Positions 45,899 to 56,398 of a stretch of 64,000 nt of DNA are shown in pieces. The stretch spans positions 72,072,154 through 72,136,153 of the forward strand of contig CM065298.1 in NCBI GenBank assembly GCA_032871835.1. The letters are read 5' to 3'. Every line of letters begins with the position of its first letter. Within the stretch, counting starts at the first letter, position 1. Below the pieces are notes generated by a model. That model made no database searches, was not told where the DNA came from, and worked only from the letters and a program-made list of their open reading frames with translations. This DNA is from Dipteronia dyeriana (lineage: Eukaryota; Streptophyta; Magnoliopsida; Sapindales; Sapindaceae). The position numbers were made by a program, and so were the translations under genes.

Positions 45899-48157
45899 TG
45901 TTAGGTTTTAGTTTGTATTGGCATTAATTCCATATCAAAATGATGTTTACATGTAATGATTTAGTTTTTTAGATTCATGATGAATCAAGCTTCAAAGAAG
46001 AATGAACAACGAGTCAAAGCAAGTTCAAAGTCTTCAATGAGAAATGATGCATTATGGTTCTACAAAGGTATACTAAGACCTTATCTTTCTCTTACAAGGC
46101 TTAGGCACACATATACAATTCATTCATATGTGTTCCTGTATCATTGTGCACCATGTATAACACATGCATACACTTGAAAATGAATGCTCATGCATTGAGT
46201 ATGTAAATAACATGTTTTGGAAAATTCATAATTGGAGACTATCTCTATGTAGTTTGCATTCTAGTGTGAATTGTGTTGGTATGTGTATGTGTTGGTCGAG
46301 GGAGAAAGAAGACAGCAAAGCTCTTCTTTCCCGAGATGGCGCATGGCCATCTCGGGGCAGAAGGCTTGCTGCCCCAAGATGCCCACGTGCCATCTCGGGC
46401 AGCAAGCATGCTTGGTTGCTTCTTGCCACTTTTGGTCATTTCATGTGTCCAATTTTCCCTCTCCTTTATATTCCTCTTCCCTCTCACATTTCATTCTAAG
46501 AAGAAATTTTAACTTGTGTGCAGAAATTTTCTCTCTACATTTTCTCACATTCCAAACACCATAACTTCTTCATTTGAACTCCGATTTGAGTGATTCAAAG
46601 TTGAGATTGTTTGCCTATTCATCCTCCATTGTGTCTCTGAAGGTTTGAGTGAGTTTTATTGCTGTGTTTGGAGACTAAACACAGAAAAATGGGACTATAC
46701 CAAAATCAACTAAGGTAATGATTTTCTCTCAAAGTTTTCTTTTAAAACTTGGTCAATTGGCTTAGGTTTTCTTCTTCAACATATAAATGTGTATTGTGAG
46801 TGTTTTTATTTGAGTTTTGGACTCTTTTAAAGCTAGGTTGAGTTTCAATTGAAATCTTACATGTTGAGTTAGGTTTTGATTTTGCCTATGTATTGTGCTA
46901 GCTTTGATTCTAGGACTATATTTGATGATCTTTGATTGATTGATTTTGTGAAAATAGTTCCTCACAGGTATTAGGCTCTCTTGGCCAAATTCTCACAATG
47001 ATACATGTGCTTATTTTCTTTTGAGCTATTTATGTGTTTTGTTGAATCTATGAATAGGAATATGCTCTAGAACTATAGCTTTAATCTAAATGACTTTGTC
47101 ATATGATTTGAGCATATTTTTGGTATATGTGATTTAAACTTGATTTTGTGATTAATTGAACATATCTTGTGATTCAAGTTTTAAATCTATGCATGTATCT
47201 AGGTTGTAATTAATGTTGAACATATCTTACATGATCTAGATGATTTGAACATGGATGATTGACTAGACTACATTTGATTTTTGCATTCATGCTCATGTAT
47301 ATTATTTTCCATAGGATGTGTTGACCATAGCATTCTATGTTGCGTGCTTGTTTACGTTTTACATTCATGATCACCTAGATGCCTTGTGATAAGGAAGTCT
47401 TAACAATATGTGTGAGATCCATGTTGTTGAGCAAGTAAGTCTGGGCAAGAGGTGTGAGACCTTGGATTGCCAAGCAAGAAAGTCTTGGCTAGAGTAGGGA
47501 GGATTCAGATAGTCGAGCAAGAAGTCTTGCCTAGGGTCGTGAGGATCCAGAAGGGTGAGCGAGGAAGTCTTGACTAGAGTCGAGAGGACTCGGATAGTTG
47601 AGCAAGAAGTCTTGCCTTGGGTCGTGAGGATCCGGTAAGGTGAGTGAGGAAGTCTTGACAAGATGTGTGAGGCCTCGGATTGTTGAGCATGAGGGCGACA
47701 TCTTTATGAGTAGGATAGGAGGGTAGTTTCTAGGTGAAGGGGTCACTTGAGAGATTGTACTTGTCTTATCTACCAGTGGATTTTGTTTGCCGGTGGTTGC
47801 TAACCAGTGGATGTTTCCTCTTCGGAGGTTTACCACGTTATATCTTATGTCAACTTTTCTCTATCCCTATCTCTCTTGTATTTGTATTTGTTATTTGAAT
47901 ACTATGGATAGAATTCTTTATGGAAGTTTACTTTCTTTCTATAATATAGATTGTGTATGTGTTACCATTACTTGTTTGTATCACACTTTACTTGTTTTAT
48001 ATATTGATTAAGTGTCTTTAATTGATATATAAATTGTGATATAAGCAATCTAGAGGGTCAAACTTTTGTTTGTTTTCTAAGGGAGTCGAAAAAGGTGTCT
48101 AACCTATTAACCCCCCTCTAGGTTAGCCTTGAGCATATCACCGTGTTTGTATTTTCA
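45899..48157 (+). repeat. 5' LTR of element E
   Basis: TGTTAGGTTTTAG to GTATTTTCA. Compared with the 3' LTR and the solo LTR at 15,411, it lacks about 260 bp after 46,290. The hairpin array lies at about 47,390-47,690. Its copies have some stem mismatches (ATATGT-GTGAG-ATCCAT), while GAGTC-GAGAG-GACTC stays paired. Confidence 0.93.
46331..46389 (+). promoter_or_regulatory. GC-rich double hairpin and G-box in the E LTR
   Basis: CCGAGATGG (46,331-46,339) pairs with CCATCTCGG (46,347-46,355), and GGGGCAG (46,354-46,360) pairs with CTGCCCC (46,369-46,375). A CACGTG G-box follows at 46,384-46,389. The block lies upstream of the likely TATA region (CTCCTTTATATTCC). Related copies are near 16,195-16,265 (G-box kept) and 54,179-54,235 (second hairpin kept, G-box lost). 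A role in transcription control is inference. Confidence 0.5.
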
Positions 48158-48159
48158 AT

Positions 48160-48171
48160 TGGTATTAGAGC
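48160..48171 (+). other. Primer binding site of element E
   Basis: TGGTATTAGAGC starts two bases after the 5' LTR and matches the initiator methionine tRNA site with one change from TGGTATCAGAGC. Confidence 0.85.
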
Positions 48172-48240
48172 AGGACACTAGATTGCCCTTAGTGAGTGTC
48201 CAGGTGATAAATTCACGGTTTTTGCAAAGCTTTTCAAGTC

Positions 48241-48922
48241 ATGGGTTTACAAGATGATGAAATGGCGGAATGAGCCTCAAATACTGGGCCACAATTACTT
48301 CGAGGCACTAACTATGGGTATTGGAAGTTGAGGATGAAAGCTTACATCCGCTATATTGATGAAAGGGCTTGGATGGTAGTGGAAGAAGGTTATAGTCCTT
48401 CTACCAAGGTTTAAGAGGATGGAACCATGATACTCAAGTCAAGGAGTGAATGGACAACGAATGAGTTTGAGGTTTCTAAATGACACCTTCGTGCTATGAA
48501 TGATATCTTTGGAGGAGTTGATGGGCATCAATTCTCCTACATTCAAAATCTTGAATCCACAAAGGAAGTTTGGGATACTCTCCAAGTTACTAATGAATGA
48601 ACCTTAGCGATGAAGAAATCAAGGCTTCAAATGTTGGTATCACAATTTGAAGGTTTAAGTATGGGTGAAGAAGAAAAGTTTGAAGACTTCCGATTCCGGC
48701 TTCTTAACGTTGCTAACCAATGTCAAGCACTTGGAGTACCTATCTAAGAGATTCAAATCAAAGGTGATGGCAATTGAGGAAAGCAAGGATGTGGATAGTA
48801 AGAACATTAATGAGTTGCTTGGGTCTCTCTAAACTTATGAGATGTGCTTGATGCCAAAGATTAAGAGTAAGGGAATCACTCTCAATGCTATAGAGGAGGA
48901 GAGTGATGATTAAAATGAAGAG
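48241..48922 (+). pseudogene. Element E: gag N-terminal part with stops
   Basis: It reads GTNYGYWKLRMKAYIRYIDE, LRAMNDIFGGVDGHQFSYIQ, STKEVWDTLQVTNE, MKKSRLQMLVSQFEGLSMGE and FEDFRFRLLNVANQCQALGV, the UBN2-type gag typical of Sirevirus (SIRE/Maximus) copia elements. Several in-frame stops and one frameshift with a small loss (near 48,745) break it. MAIEESKDVDSKNINELLGS continues the domain towards the long ORF. Confidence 0.88.
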
Positions 48923-50254
48923 ATGGCTCTTTTGGTTATAAGGTTCAAGAAGTTTCTAAAGAAGAATGCTAAGCCTAGAGGCAAGTCTTCTAAGGAAAAG
49001 GGAGTTAAGAGAACATCATCTCCAAGGAATGAGAAGAATAGTCAAGCCATGAACAAGAAAAATGTTCAATGCTATAATTGTCATGGTTTCAGTCACGTTG
49101 CTAGTGACTGCACTAAGAAGCCATCTAAGAAAGACAAGAAAGGCAAGGTGTTGTCGGCTACTTGGAGTGATGATAACTCTAGTGATAATCAGATCTCTAG
49201 TAGTGAGTCTTCAAATGATGAAGAGTTGGTGAGCAACTTTATAGCTCTAACGACTTTTCATTCTCCACTAGATGTTGATGGTACAATATCTTTGAACAAG
49301 AACTTTGATACAAATCATCATGGAAGCTCTAGTTCCATTCCTACTAATCTTGAGTTGTTGGAAAAGATAGAAAAGCTTGACGAAGCTAAAGATAATGCTT
49401 TAAGAGAGGTTGTTGAGAAGGATGATTTGATCAAGAAACAACTAGATGAGTTTGTGGTTGTCACTCGTAGACTTCTTGGTGAGAAAGGTGATATTATGAA
49501 GAAGTTTAGAGAACTTGAAAAGATAAACCTTAAAAAGGATAATGTGATATCTTTTTTGAAGAAGGAAGAACAAGAATTGATGGAAGAGATAGACACGGCT
49601 AAGAAGGCCATCAAGGACTTAGTGAATGATTCGGTAAGTGTGTCTAGTGTTAGGAATCTTGTTAACTCTCATAGTGGTGAAGATGACTTGGTAGTTGAAG
49701 ATAAGCTCTTGGAAGCACCATTTCCTTCTCACTTTGATGAAGTCATGATTGATAAGAAACCACACAAGAAGAGAAGATCAAAAGCCAAGAAGAAGTTGAC
49801 GAATAAGGTATCTTTGCAAACTCCTAGTGAAGCTAGTTCAACTCCAAAAGGTATAATCTCATCTTTTATTCCAATTTTCCATTATTGCAACACAATAGGT
49901 CACATTAAGCCTAGGTATTATAAATATATAGAAAAATGCAAATTAGGAAATGAATCTAGAGATAAGGAGATTAAACTTCAACTTGAACATGCTAATTCCT
50001 TGGGAGTTGAGAAACATGATAATATTGCTAAGCATGAGAAGAAGTTGTGGAGTAGAAAGAATACTAATCTTATTCAACTTGACAAAGCTTGTGTTGAAAA
50101 TGTTAAGAAAGAGTGTGTTAATGATATTCTTGTTAATCAAGTCATTGAAGGACTTTACTCTAGATTTAACATTGTTATCAAGGATGATATTGGAAATGTT
50201 TGTGTAGGTACACCCAAGAACAAGTGGTTCAAGGGTGAGTGCTCTTATCACTAA
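48923..50254 (+). CDS. Element E: gag C-terminal part with CCHC knuckle, 443 codons
   Basis: This is an uninterrupted frame, but its Met is only the first after an upstream stop; the natural protein would start near 48,241. Residues 50-63 form a CX2CX4HX4C zinc knuckle (C50, C53, H58, C63), which binds RNA in retroelement gag. Residues about 145-240 are a charged, probably coiled-coil region (LLEKIEKLDEAKDNALREV). Residues about 318-335 (FHYCNTIGHIKPRYY) look like the second, degenerate knuckle of Sireviruses. The frame stops after NKWFKGECSYH, about where the protease motif (WYLDSG...) of autonomous relatives begins, so pol is lost from that point. Confidence 0.85.
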   Translation: MALLVIRFKKFLKKNAKPRGKSSKEKGVKRTSSPRNEKNSQAMNKKNVQCYNCHGFSHVASDCTKKPSKKDKKGKVLSATWSDDNSSDNQISSSESSNDEELVSNFIALTTFHSPLDVDGTISLNKNFDTNHHGSSSSIPTNLELLEKIEKLDEAKDNALREVVEKDDLIKKQLDEFVVVTRRLLGEKGDIMKKFRELEKINLKKDNVISFLKKEEQELMEEIDTAKKAIKDLVNDSVSVSSVRNLVNSHSGEDDLVVEDKLLEAPFPSHFDEVMIDKKPHKKRRSKAKKKLTNKVSLQTPSEASSTPKGIISSFIPIFHYCNTIGHIKPRYYKYIEKCKLGNESRDKEIKLQLEHANSLGVEKHDNIAKHEKKLWSRKNTNLIQLDKACVENVKKECVNDILVNQVIEGLYSRFNIVIKDDIGNVCVGTPKNKWFKGECSYH

Positions 50255-51843
50255 TATAAGAAGCACATGTGAGATAGCTTTGAGGCAATATATCAACTGT
50301 GTTGAGAATTCTTGCTTGCTAGCTTTGAATACTCCATGTATTGATATGAACTTGGTTATCTCACATCATGTTTGTTATGATGGTCAAAATTTGTTGATTG
50401 ACTTTAGAGAAGTTCTTTTGATATATGTGTTGATTGAGTTGAGATATTATGCTTTTTATACTCTTTTTGTGACACATCGTCAATTTGGTGTCATGAGGAC
50501 ATTCAAGGCAAGAGTGCTCATAAAAAGGGCGGAAGTATGATATTTGGTGAATATAATGTGCAAAAAGGTATCTCTATACTCTAATGCATGTTCTCTTAGA
50601 TATTCATATTTTGACTCAATTTTTGATATACATCTCATAACATGTCATATTAGAGAATTTTGTATAGCATACATATGGTTCTCATTGACATTTGCTATTT
50701 TAGGATCTAATAGTGATATTGTTCACATTGATCTTAACTTTGATGATTGTTTGTGTATAATATATTGAGTGGCATTATTTTTGAAAATATGAGTTTCAAA
50801 TTCTTTGAAAGCTACTCATTAGAGAAGTAATGATCTTAAATAAGTCTCTACTTATTACTTTTAGATTATGTGCTTATCAGCCATAAAACCTTGGTTTTCT
50901 AAAATTGCACCTTGCTTCTCTTATATGTTTTGCTAGTAGGTTTAGTTTACTAATATGTAAACATTGGATACACCTTGAAGTTTTTGTGCTTAAGTACATT
51001 TAAAATGACCTATGGTTAGTATCCATTTTGCTTCGGCAATTACACAACTCAACGAGCACCTTCATGGAAAGGGCTACACACATTGGTTGTGAAAGCTACC
51101 CAATGTTGGAAAGAGCTACACCATTGTGATGAGTGAAAGCCGTCATGAAGTGAATTTTGTTTATGTTTAAATTTTAAAAAAAAAATCAAAGAAGTGTTAA
51201 AATGGAATCATAAAAAAAATATTCTCAAATTCAAAGCCTAAAAAAAGGAGGAAGGCTTAAAAAGAAGTATAGTTGAAAATCAAATGAGCTCGGGTTGAAA
51301 AACAGAAATGAGATGACGAGCACCATGCACACACTCTCATATGTTGAAGTCTATTCTCTTAAAAGCAAAAATTCCGGATGATAATCGGTTTGACTTTTTA
51401 TGGAAAAAGCTTAAGATGAATAGTTGTTGGAAATTGTTTGCATGTTGATTATCAAACTACTTCTTGATATATATTTGAAGCATATCTCTCACACACACAC
51501 TTTGTTTATGAGTATGATGATATTTTAGCAATTGTTGAAGAATTATGAGAGAACTTGAAAAATCTTTGTGTATCTCTCTTAGCATATGAAGCTTATTTTG
51601 TTGATATTTCTTCACATTGCTTGAATGTGTGATTGTGTGAACATCTTTGTGAACTTTATGCTATCATTGATTTTAGTTATAGCATTTATCAAGGGGGAGC
51701 ATTGTATGGTAGACATTGTTCTCTTTTATGATATGTTCACATGCTTCATTTTGTTACATGTCGGCATATTTTGACTTAATAATACTTGTAAGATATGACT
51801 CACTATCTTTGTCTTGCATGATGGTTCATTCTTAAGTCATATG

Positions 51844-51881
<38 letters not shown>

Positions 51882-51953
51882 ATAGTAATATCCTTGTTTT
51901 GTCTTTCACACACTTTTGTTGCATGTATATAGCATCTTATAACACAAGAATAA
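50255..51953 (+). other. Element E: interior without pol
   Basis: No protease, integrase, reverse transcriptase or RNase H motif was found in any frame. Open frames of 74-101 codons near 50,235-50,770 have no recognised domain. A (TA)n tract lies at about 51,849-51,880. The autonomous form would need more than 3 kb of pol here, so it has been deleted or replaced. Confidence 0.6.
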
Positions 51954-52820
51954 ATGGGAAGAACTAAGGTTACCGGAAGTGGAAATCAATCGAATCCTAT
52001 TGTGAAAGCCAAGTCTACCTCAAAAGGATCCAAAGCTTCAAGGATAAAATATTTAGGGATCTTTGGAACTATGAAGATATTTCAAGAGAGAGGCATTGAC
52101 TTAGGTAAATGTAAAGATTCTTATGTTCTTAAGTGCATTAAGGATAGAATTTGGGAATCTTGGGTGAGCATGTTAGGAATAGTGAATGATACTCTTGTTA
52201 GAGAGTTTTATCTTGAATATAGAGAAAGTGCCACCTTATTGGATGCTTTGGTGGAGATTAGGAGTGTTGTGTTTAGAGTTAACCCGGAAAACATTAACAA
52301 GTTTCTTGGGCTATCTAATGATATAGATTCGAATTTTCTAGATGTAGATGTCATTGAGAATCTTAATATCATGGGTAGAACTTTTTGTGACAATGCTTCT
52401 TTTGAGTGGAAAGGTAGAGCATATATTAGTCAACATGAGTTAACTAAGGCTAGTGCATTTTGGCATCTATTCATTTGCACTAACATTATTGGATCTTCGA
52501 ATTCAACCGAGTTGAATAAAGACAAGATCAAAATAGTGTATGCCTTGGTGACTAATCAACCTATAAACCTTGGGGATCTACTTATGCTTTATATTGATAG
52601 TGCGACTTTCTCTACTAGAGGAGATAAAAAGCTTGCATTACCGGGGTTTATAACTTCTTTGTGTTTAGCCCGTGGTGTTAAGAGTAGAGAAGATGATGTG
52701 TTAGTACAACTCTTGGAAAGGTATAGTGATAAACGTGTGTCATACTGTCATATAAGGATAAGGGTAAGACATGTGATACTTTTGGACTATTTAGTAGTTC
52801 TCAAGTTGATTATCAAGTGA
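51954..52820 (+). CDS. Element E: third ORF, plant transposon/envelope-like domain protein
   Basis: 288 codons with a Lys/Ser-rich start (residues 1-35). The pattern matches what I recall of the plant domain annotated 'putative plant transposon protein' (PF20167) and, in legume databases, 'envelope-like protein': LVREFYLEY (81-89), VNPENINKFLGL (109-120), FWHLFICTNIIGSSNSTEL (169-187), KIVYALVTNQPINLGDLL (193-210) and LPGFITSLCLARGV (229-242). Sireviruses often carry an envelope-like ORF between pol and the 3' LTR, the place seen here. No signal peptide or membrane span is evident, so the name is positional only. Homology from memory needs a search. The frame likely shifted near 52,755, so the last 20-30 residues are not original. 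Confidence 0.7.
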   Translation: MGRTKVTGSGNQSNPIVKAKSTSKGSKASRIKYLGIFGTMKIFQERGIDLGKCKDSYVLKCIKDRIWESWVSMLGIVNDTLVREFYLEYRESATLLDALVEIRSVVFRVNPENINKFLGLSNDIDSNFLDVDVIENLNIMGRTFCDNASFEWKGRAYISQHELTKASAFWHLFICTNIIGSSNSTELNKDKIKIVYALVTNQPINLGDLLMLYIDSATFSTRGDKKLALPGFITSLCLARGVKSREDDVLVQLLERYSDKRVSYCHIRIRVRHVILLDYLVVLKLIIK

Positions 52821-53014
52821 TTAACACAAACATTCTTCCGGATTGGGCTTTACAATTGAAGAAGAAGGTTGATGAACTTAGTGCTATAGTTGTTAAACAA
52901 GATTCTAGAATAAAAGAGTTGGAGGAGTGTATTGCTTCAAGTTCAAGACCACCTCTCAAGCATTATGTTAGATCAACTGCACGCACATCTTTCTTTGGTG
53001 GACCAAGTAGCTAG
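52769..53014 (+). pseudogene. Element E: coiled-coil tail of the third ORF (shifted frame)
   Basis: In the frame next to the 288-codon ORF the reading DTFGLFSSSQVDYQVINTN runs into LQLKKKVDELSAIVVKQDSR, IKELEECIASS and a basic end, then stops. The heptad-like spacing suggests a short coiled coil. Because no in-frame start precedes it, it is best seen as the original C-terminus of the third ORF cut off by a frameshift. Confidence 0.6.
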
Positions 53015-53465
53015 TAATTGAGTCTTGCGGTATATTTCTTACCTTTTGGCATCATTTCATGTTAAAAAGGGGGAGAAAGAGATGCTAGTTACTTAGTTTA
53101 TTTTGTTTTTGTGAACTTTTGATCTGTCAATGACATGTAATAATTAGTCTTAAGATTTGGTTAAGAATTCTTATGTTTTGGCATGTATTGAGGAGGAGAT
53201 ACATGTATTTGTGGACTTAATTGTATATTCTTATCCATATTATATGTTGCCATTTGTTGTTTTTCTCTTGTATATGCATTGTGCTTTGAGATGATTTGTA
53301 GGTTGCTTCAAGAGAAGATCAGGATGAAGTTCAAGAGTTGATGAAGATTAGTTATAGGAATCTTACTCATTGTAATGTGAGGGAGTGATTTTGTGACCTA
53401 TTTTCATTTTATATTTGTAGTAAATGTATTGGTGTTTTGACATGGAATTTGCCAAAGGGGGAGAT
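53015..53465 (+). other. Element E: 3' untranslated region and polypurine tract
   Basis: No gene. It ends in CCAAAGGGGGAGAT, the plus-strand primer, directly before the 3' LTR. A second GGGGGAG-like purine run lies near 53,080. Confidence 0.8.
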
Positions 53466-56024
53466 TGTTAGGTTTTAGTTTGTGTTGGCATTAATTCCAT
53501 ATAAAAATTATGTTTACTTGTAATGATTTAATTGTTTAGATTCATGATGATTCAAGCTTCAAAGAAGAATGAACAACGAGTCAAAGATAGTTCAGAGTCT
53601 CAAAGATAAATGATGCATTATAGTTCTACAAAGATATACTAAGACCTTATCTTTCTCTTAAAAGGCTTAGGAACAAACATATAATTCATTCATATGTGTC
53701 CCTCCATCGTTGTGCACCATGTATAACACATTCATACACTTGAAGATGAATGCTCATGCATTGGTATGGAAATAACATGTTTTGGAAAATGCATGATTGA
53801 AGACTATCTCTATGTAGTTTGCATTCTTGTGTGAATTGTGTTTGTATGTGTATATGTTTGTAAAACATTGATATTGAACTTGAATTTAGTCTTAAATCAT
53901 TTTTGATTGAGTTCTGGTCATTTCGGTTACTTATACTATTGATTTCAAGTTCTAAGTCAAAAGATACTACACTTTCAACTCATGTTGCGTATATTAACTT
54001 CGCCTTCATAGATCGAGTCAAATTATTATTTTCTGGATTGAGTATCTCATATGTCCATGTCCGTGAGAGAGTTACGTAATCCACAAACGGATTCGAATTC
54101 GGAGTTTGGAGGCCAGAGAACAGTCAATGAAAGCGAAAGAAGGTCGAGGGAGAAAGAAGACAGCAAAGCTCTTCTTTCCCGAGATGACGCATGGCCATCT
54201 CGGGGCAGAAGGCCTGCTGCCCCGAGATGCCCACCCTCCATCTTGGGCAGCAGGCATGCTTGGCTGCTTCTTGCCCCTTTTCATCATTTCATATGCCCAA
54301 TTTTCCCTCTCCTTTATAGTCCTCTTCCCTCTCACATTTCATTCCAAGAAGATATTTAAACTTGTGTGTAGAAATTTTCTCTCTACATTTTCTCACACTC
54401 CAAGCATCAGAACTTCTTCATTTGAACTCCGATATTAGTGATTCAAAGTTGAGAGTGTTTTTCTATTCATCCTCCATATTTTCTCTGAAGGTTTGAGTGA
54501 GTCTTATTGCTTTTTTAGGAGTCTAAACACACAAAAATGGGACTACACCAAAATCAACTAAGGTATTGATTTTCTCTCAAAGTTTTCTTTTAAAACTTGG
54601 TCAATTGCCTTGGGTTCTCTTCTTCAACATATATATGTGTATTGTGAGTGTTTTGATTTGAGTTTTGAACTATTTTAAAGCTAGGTTGAGTTTCAATTGA
54701 AATCTTACATGTTGAATTAGGTTTTGATTTTGCCTATGTTTTCACATGTTTGTGATTGTATTGTGCTAGATTTGATTCTAGGACTATTTGATGATCTTTG
54801 ATTGATTGATTTTGTGAAAAATAGTTCCCCACATGTATTAGGCTCTCTTGGCAGAATTCTCACAATGATATATGTGTTTATGTTCTTTTGAGCTATTCAT
54901 GTGTTTTGTTGAATCTATGAATAAGAATATGGTCTAGAACTTAAGCTTTAATCTAAATGACTTTGTCATATGATTTGAGCATGGTTTTGGTATTTGCGAT
55001 TTAAACTTGATTTTGTGATTAATTGAACATATCTTGTGATTCAAGTTTTTGATCTATGCATGTATCTAGGTTGTAATTAATGTTGAACATATCTTACATG
55101 ATCTAGATGATTTAAACATGCATGATTGACTAGATTATATTTGTTTTGTGCATTCATGCTCATGTCTATTTTTTTCCATAGTTAGTGTTGATCATAGCAT
55201 TCTATGTTGCGTGCTTGTTTGCATTTTAGATTCATGATCACCTAGATGCCTTGTGAGAAGGAAGTCTTGATAATAATTGTGAGACCTATGTTGTTGAGCA
55301 AGTAAGTCTTGGCAAGAGGTGTGAGACCTTGGATTGTCAAGCAATGAAGTCTTGGCTAGAGTCGGGAGGACTCGGATAGTCGAGCAAGAAGTCTTGCCTA
55401 GGGTAGTGAGGATCAGAAAGGGTGAGCGTGGAAGTCTTGACTAGAGTCGGGAGGACTCGGAAAATTGAGCAAGAAGTCTTGCCTTAGGTCGTGAGGATCC
55501 GATAATGTGAGCGAGGAAGTCTTGACAAGAGTTGTGAGGCCTCAGATTGTTGAGCATGAGGGCGACATTTTCATGAGTAGGATATGAGGGTAGTTTTTAG
55601 GTGAAGGGGTCACTTCAGAGATTGTACTTGTCTTATCTACTAGTGGATTTTGTTTGCCGGTAGTTACTGACCCGTGGATGTTTTCTCTTCGGAGGTTTAC
55701 CACTTTATATCTTGTGTCAACTTTTCTCTATCCCTGTCTCTTGTATTTGTATTTGTTATTTGAATACTATGTATAGAACTCTTTATGTAAGTTTACTTCC
55801 TTTCTATAATATAGATTGTGTATGTGTTACCATTACTTGTTTGTATCATACTTTACTTGTTTTATATATTGATTAAGTGTCTTTAATTGATATATAAATT
55901 GTGATACAAGCAATCTAGAGGGACAAACTTTTGTTTGTTTCTAAGGGAGTCGAAAAAGGTGTCTAGCCTATTCACCTCCCCCCTCTAGGTTAACCTTGAG
56001 CATATAACCGTGTTTGTATTTTCA
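53466..56024 (+). repeat. 3' LTR of element E
   Basis: 2,559 bp, TGTTAGG to TTTTCA. It keeps the segment (about 53,840-54,135) missing from the 5' LTR and carries the hairpin array at about 55,255-55,560. Small differences from the 5' LTR show that the element is not a very recent insertion. Open frames near 54,050-54,440 recur in the other copies and lie over the GC-rich hairpins. Confidence 0.93.
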
Positions 56025-56029
56025 CAGTG

Positions 56030-56398
56030 CACTAGATTCTTTTGCACAAAGACACCACACTTTGATGATTTTAGACTTATCATAACACATTTGATCCCAC
56101 TCAAATGCTAGCAAAAGAATTTACAACTTTGACAAGATAAAGGCGTCCAACCTTCTATCTTAAGTTATGAATATTATTCAAGACTAACTAAATAATTGTG
56201 TCTACCTCATACATATCAAGATGTATGGACAATTCTTTTTTTTTCATAGTCTTTTGACCTTATGATTATTTACTTTTGACAATTATAATAATTAAACTAT
56301 AAATGCTATAAGATTTGCTAAACTAGAAATCACTTTATTCATATGAAAAGATTGTTAATTACAATATTACACTCTTGCTATTAAGCATAATCCTAACA
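56030..56398 (-). repeat. 5' LTR of element B, outer part
   Basis: It continues the LTR from CACTAGATTCTTTT, as at 38,573, to AATCCTAACA. Together with 44,061-45,898 it gives an LTR of about 2.2 kb. Confidence 0.92.

Larger units (their letters stand above)
45899..56024 (+). mobile_element. Element E: Sirevirus-like copia retrotransposon lacking pol
   Basis: It is 10,126 bp, flanked by CAGTG at 45,894-45,898 and 56,025-56,029; the uninterrupted site is seen in the other LTR of B (near 38,568-38,580). LTRs are 2,259 and 2,559 bp, TGTTAGG...TTTTCA. A primer site TGGTATTAGAGC follows the 5' LTR, and AAAGGGGGAGAT precedes the 3' LTR. Between them are a Sirevirus-type gag with a CCHC knuckle (48,241-50,254), 1.7 kb without any protease, integrase or reverse transcriptase motif, and a third ORF with a coiled-coil tail (51,954-53,014). 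It would need enzymes from another element to move. It is the youngest and innermost insertion of the nest. Confidence 0.9.
36832..56398 (-). mobile_element. Element B: Ty1/copia retrotransposon, minus strand
   Basis: Its LTRs are at 36,832-38,931 and 44,061-56,398; the second is split by element E. Coding pieces run on the minus strand in the order gag, integrase, reverse transcriptase, RNase H, which is the copia order. The primer site (ATTGGTATCAGAG on the minus strand) abuts the right LTR, and a polypurine tract (AGCAAGTGGGAGAT on the minus strand) abuts the left LTR. The flanks ATACT (36,827-36,831) and TTACT (56,399-56,403) are a 5-bp duplication with one change. The uninterrupted leader of element C near 33,910-33,930 shows the empty site. 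The RNase H style suggests a Tork/Angela-like lineage, a tentative assignment. Confidence 0.92.

Noticed and set aside
48923..50254. Host zinc-knuckle protein gene
   Set aside because: It continues a Sirevirus-type gag, and the flanking LTRs, primer site and polypurine tract place it inside element E.
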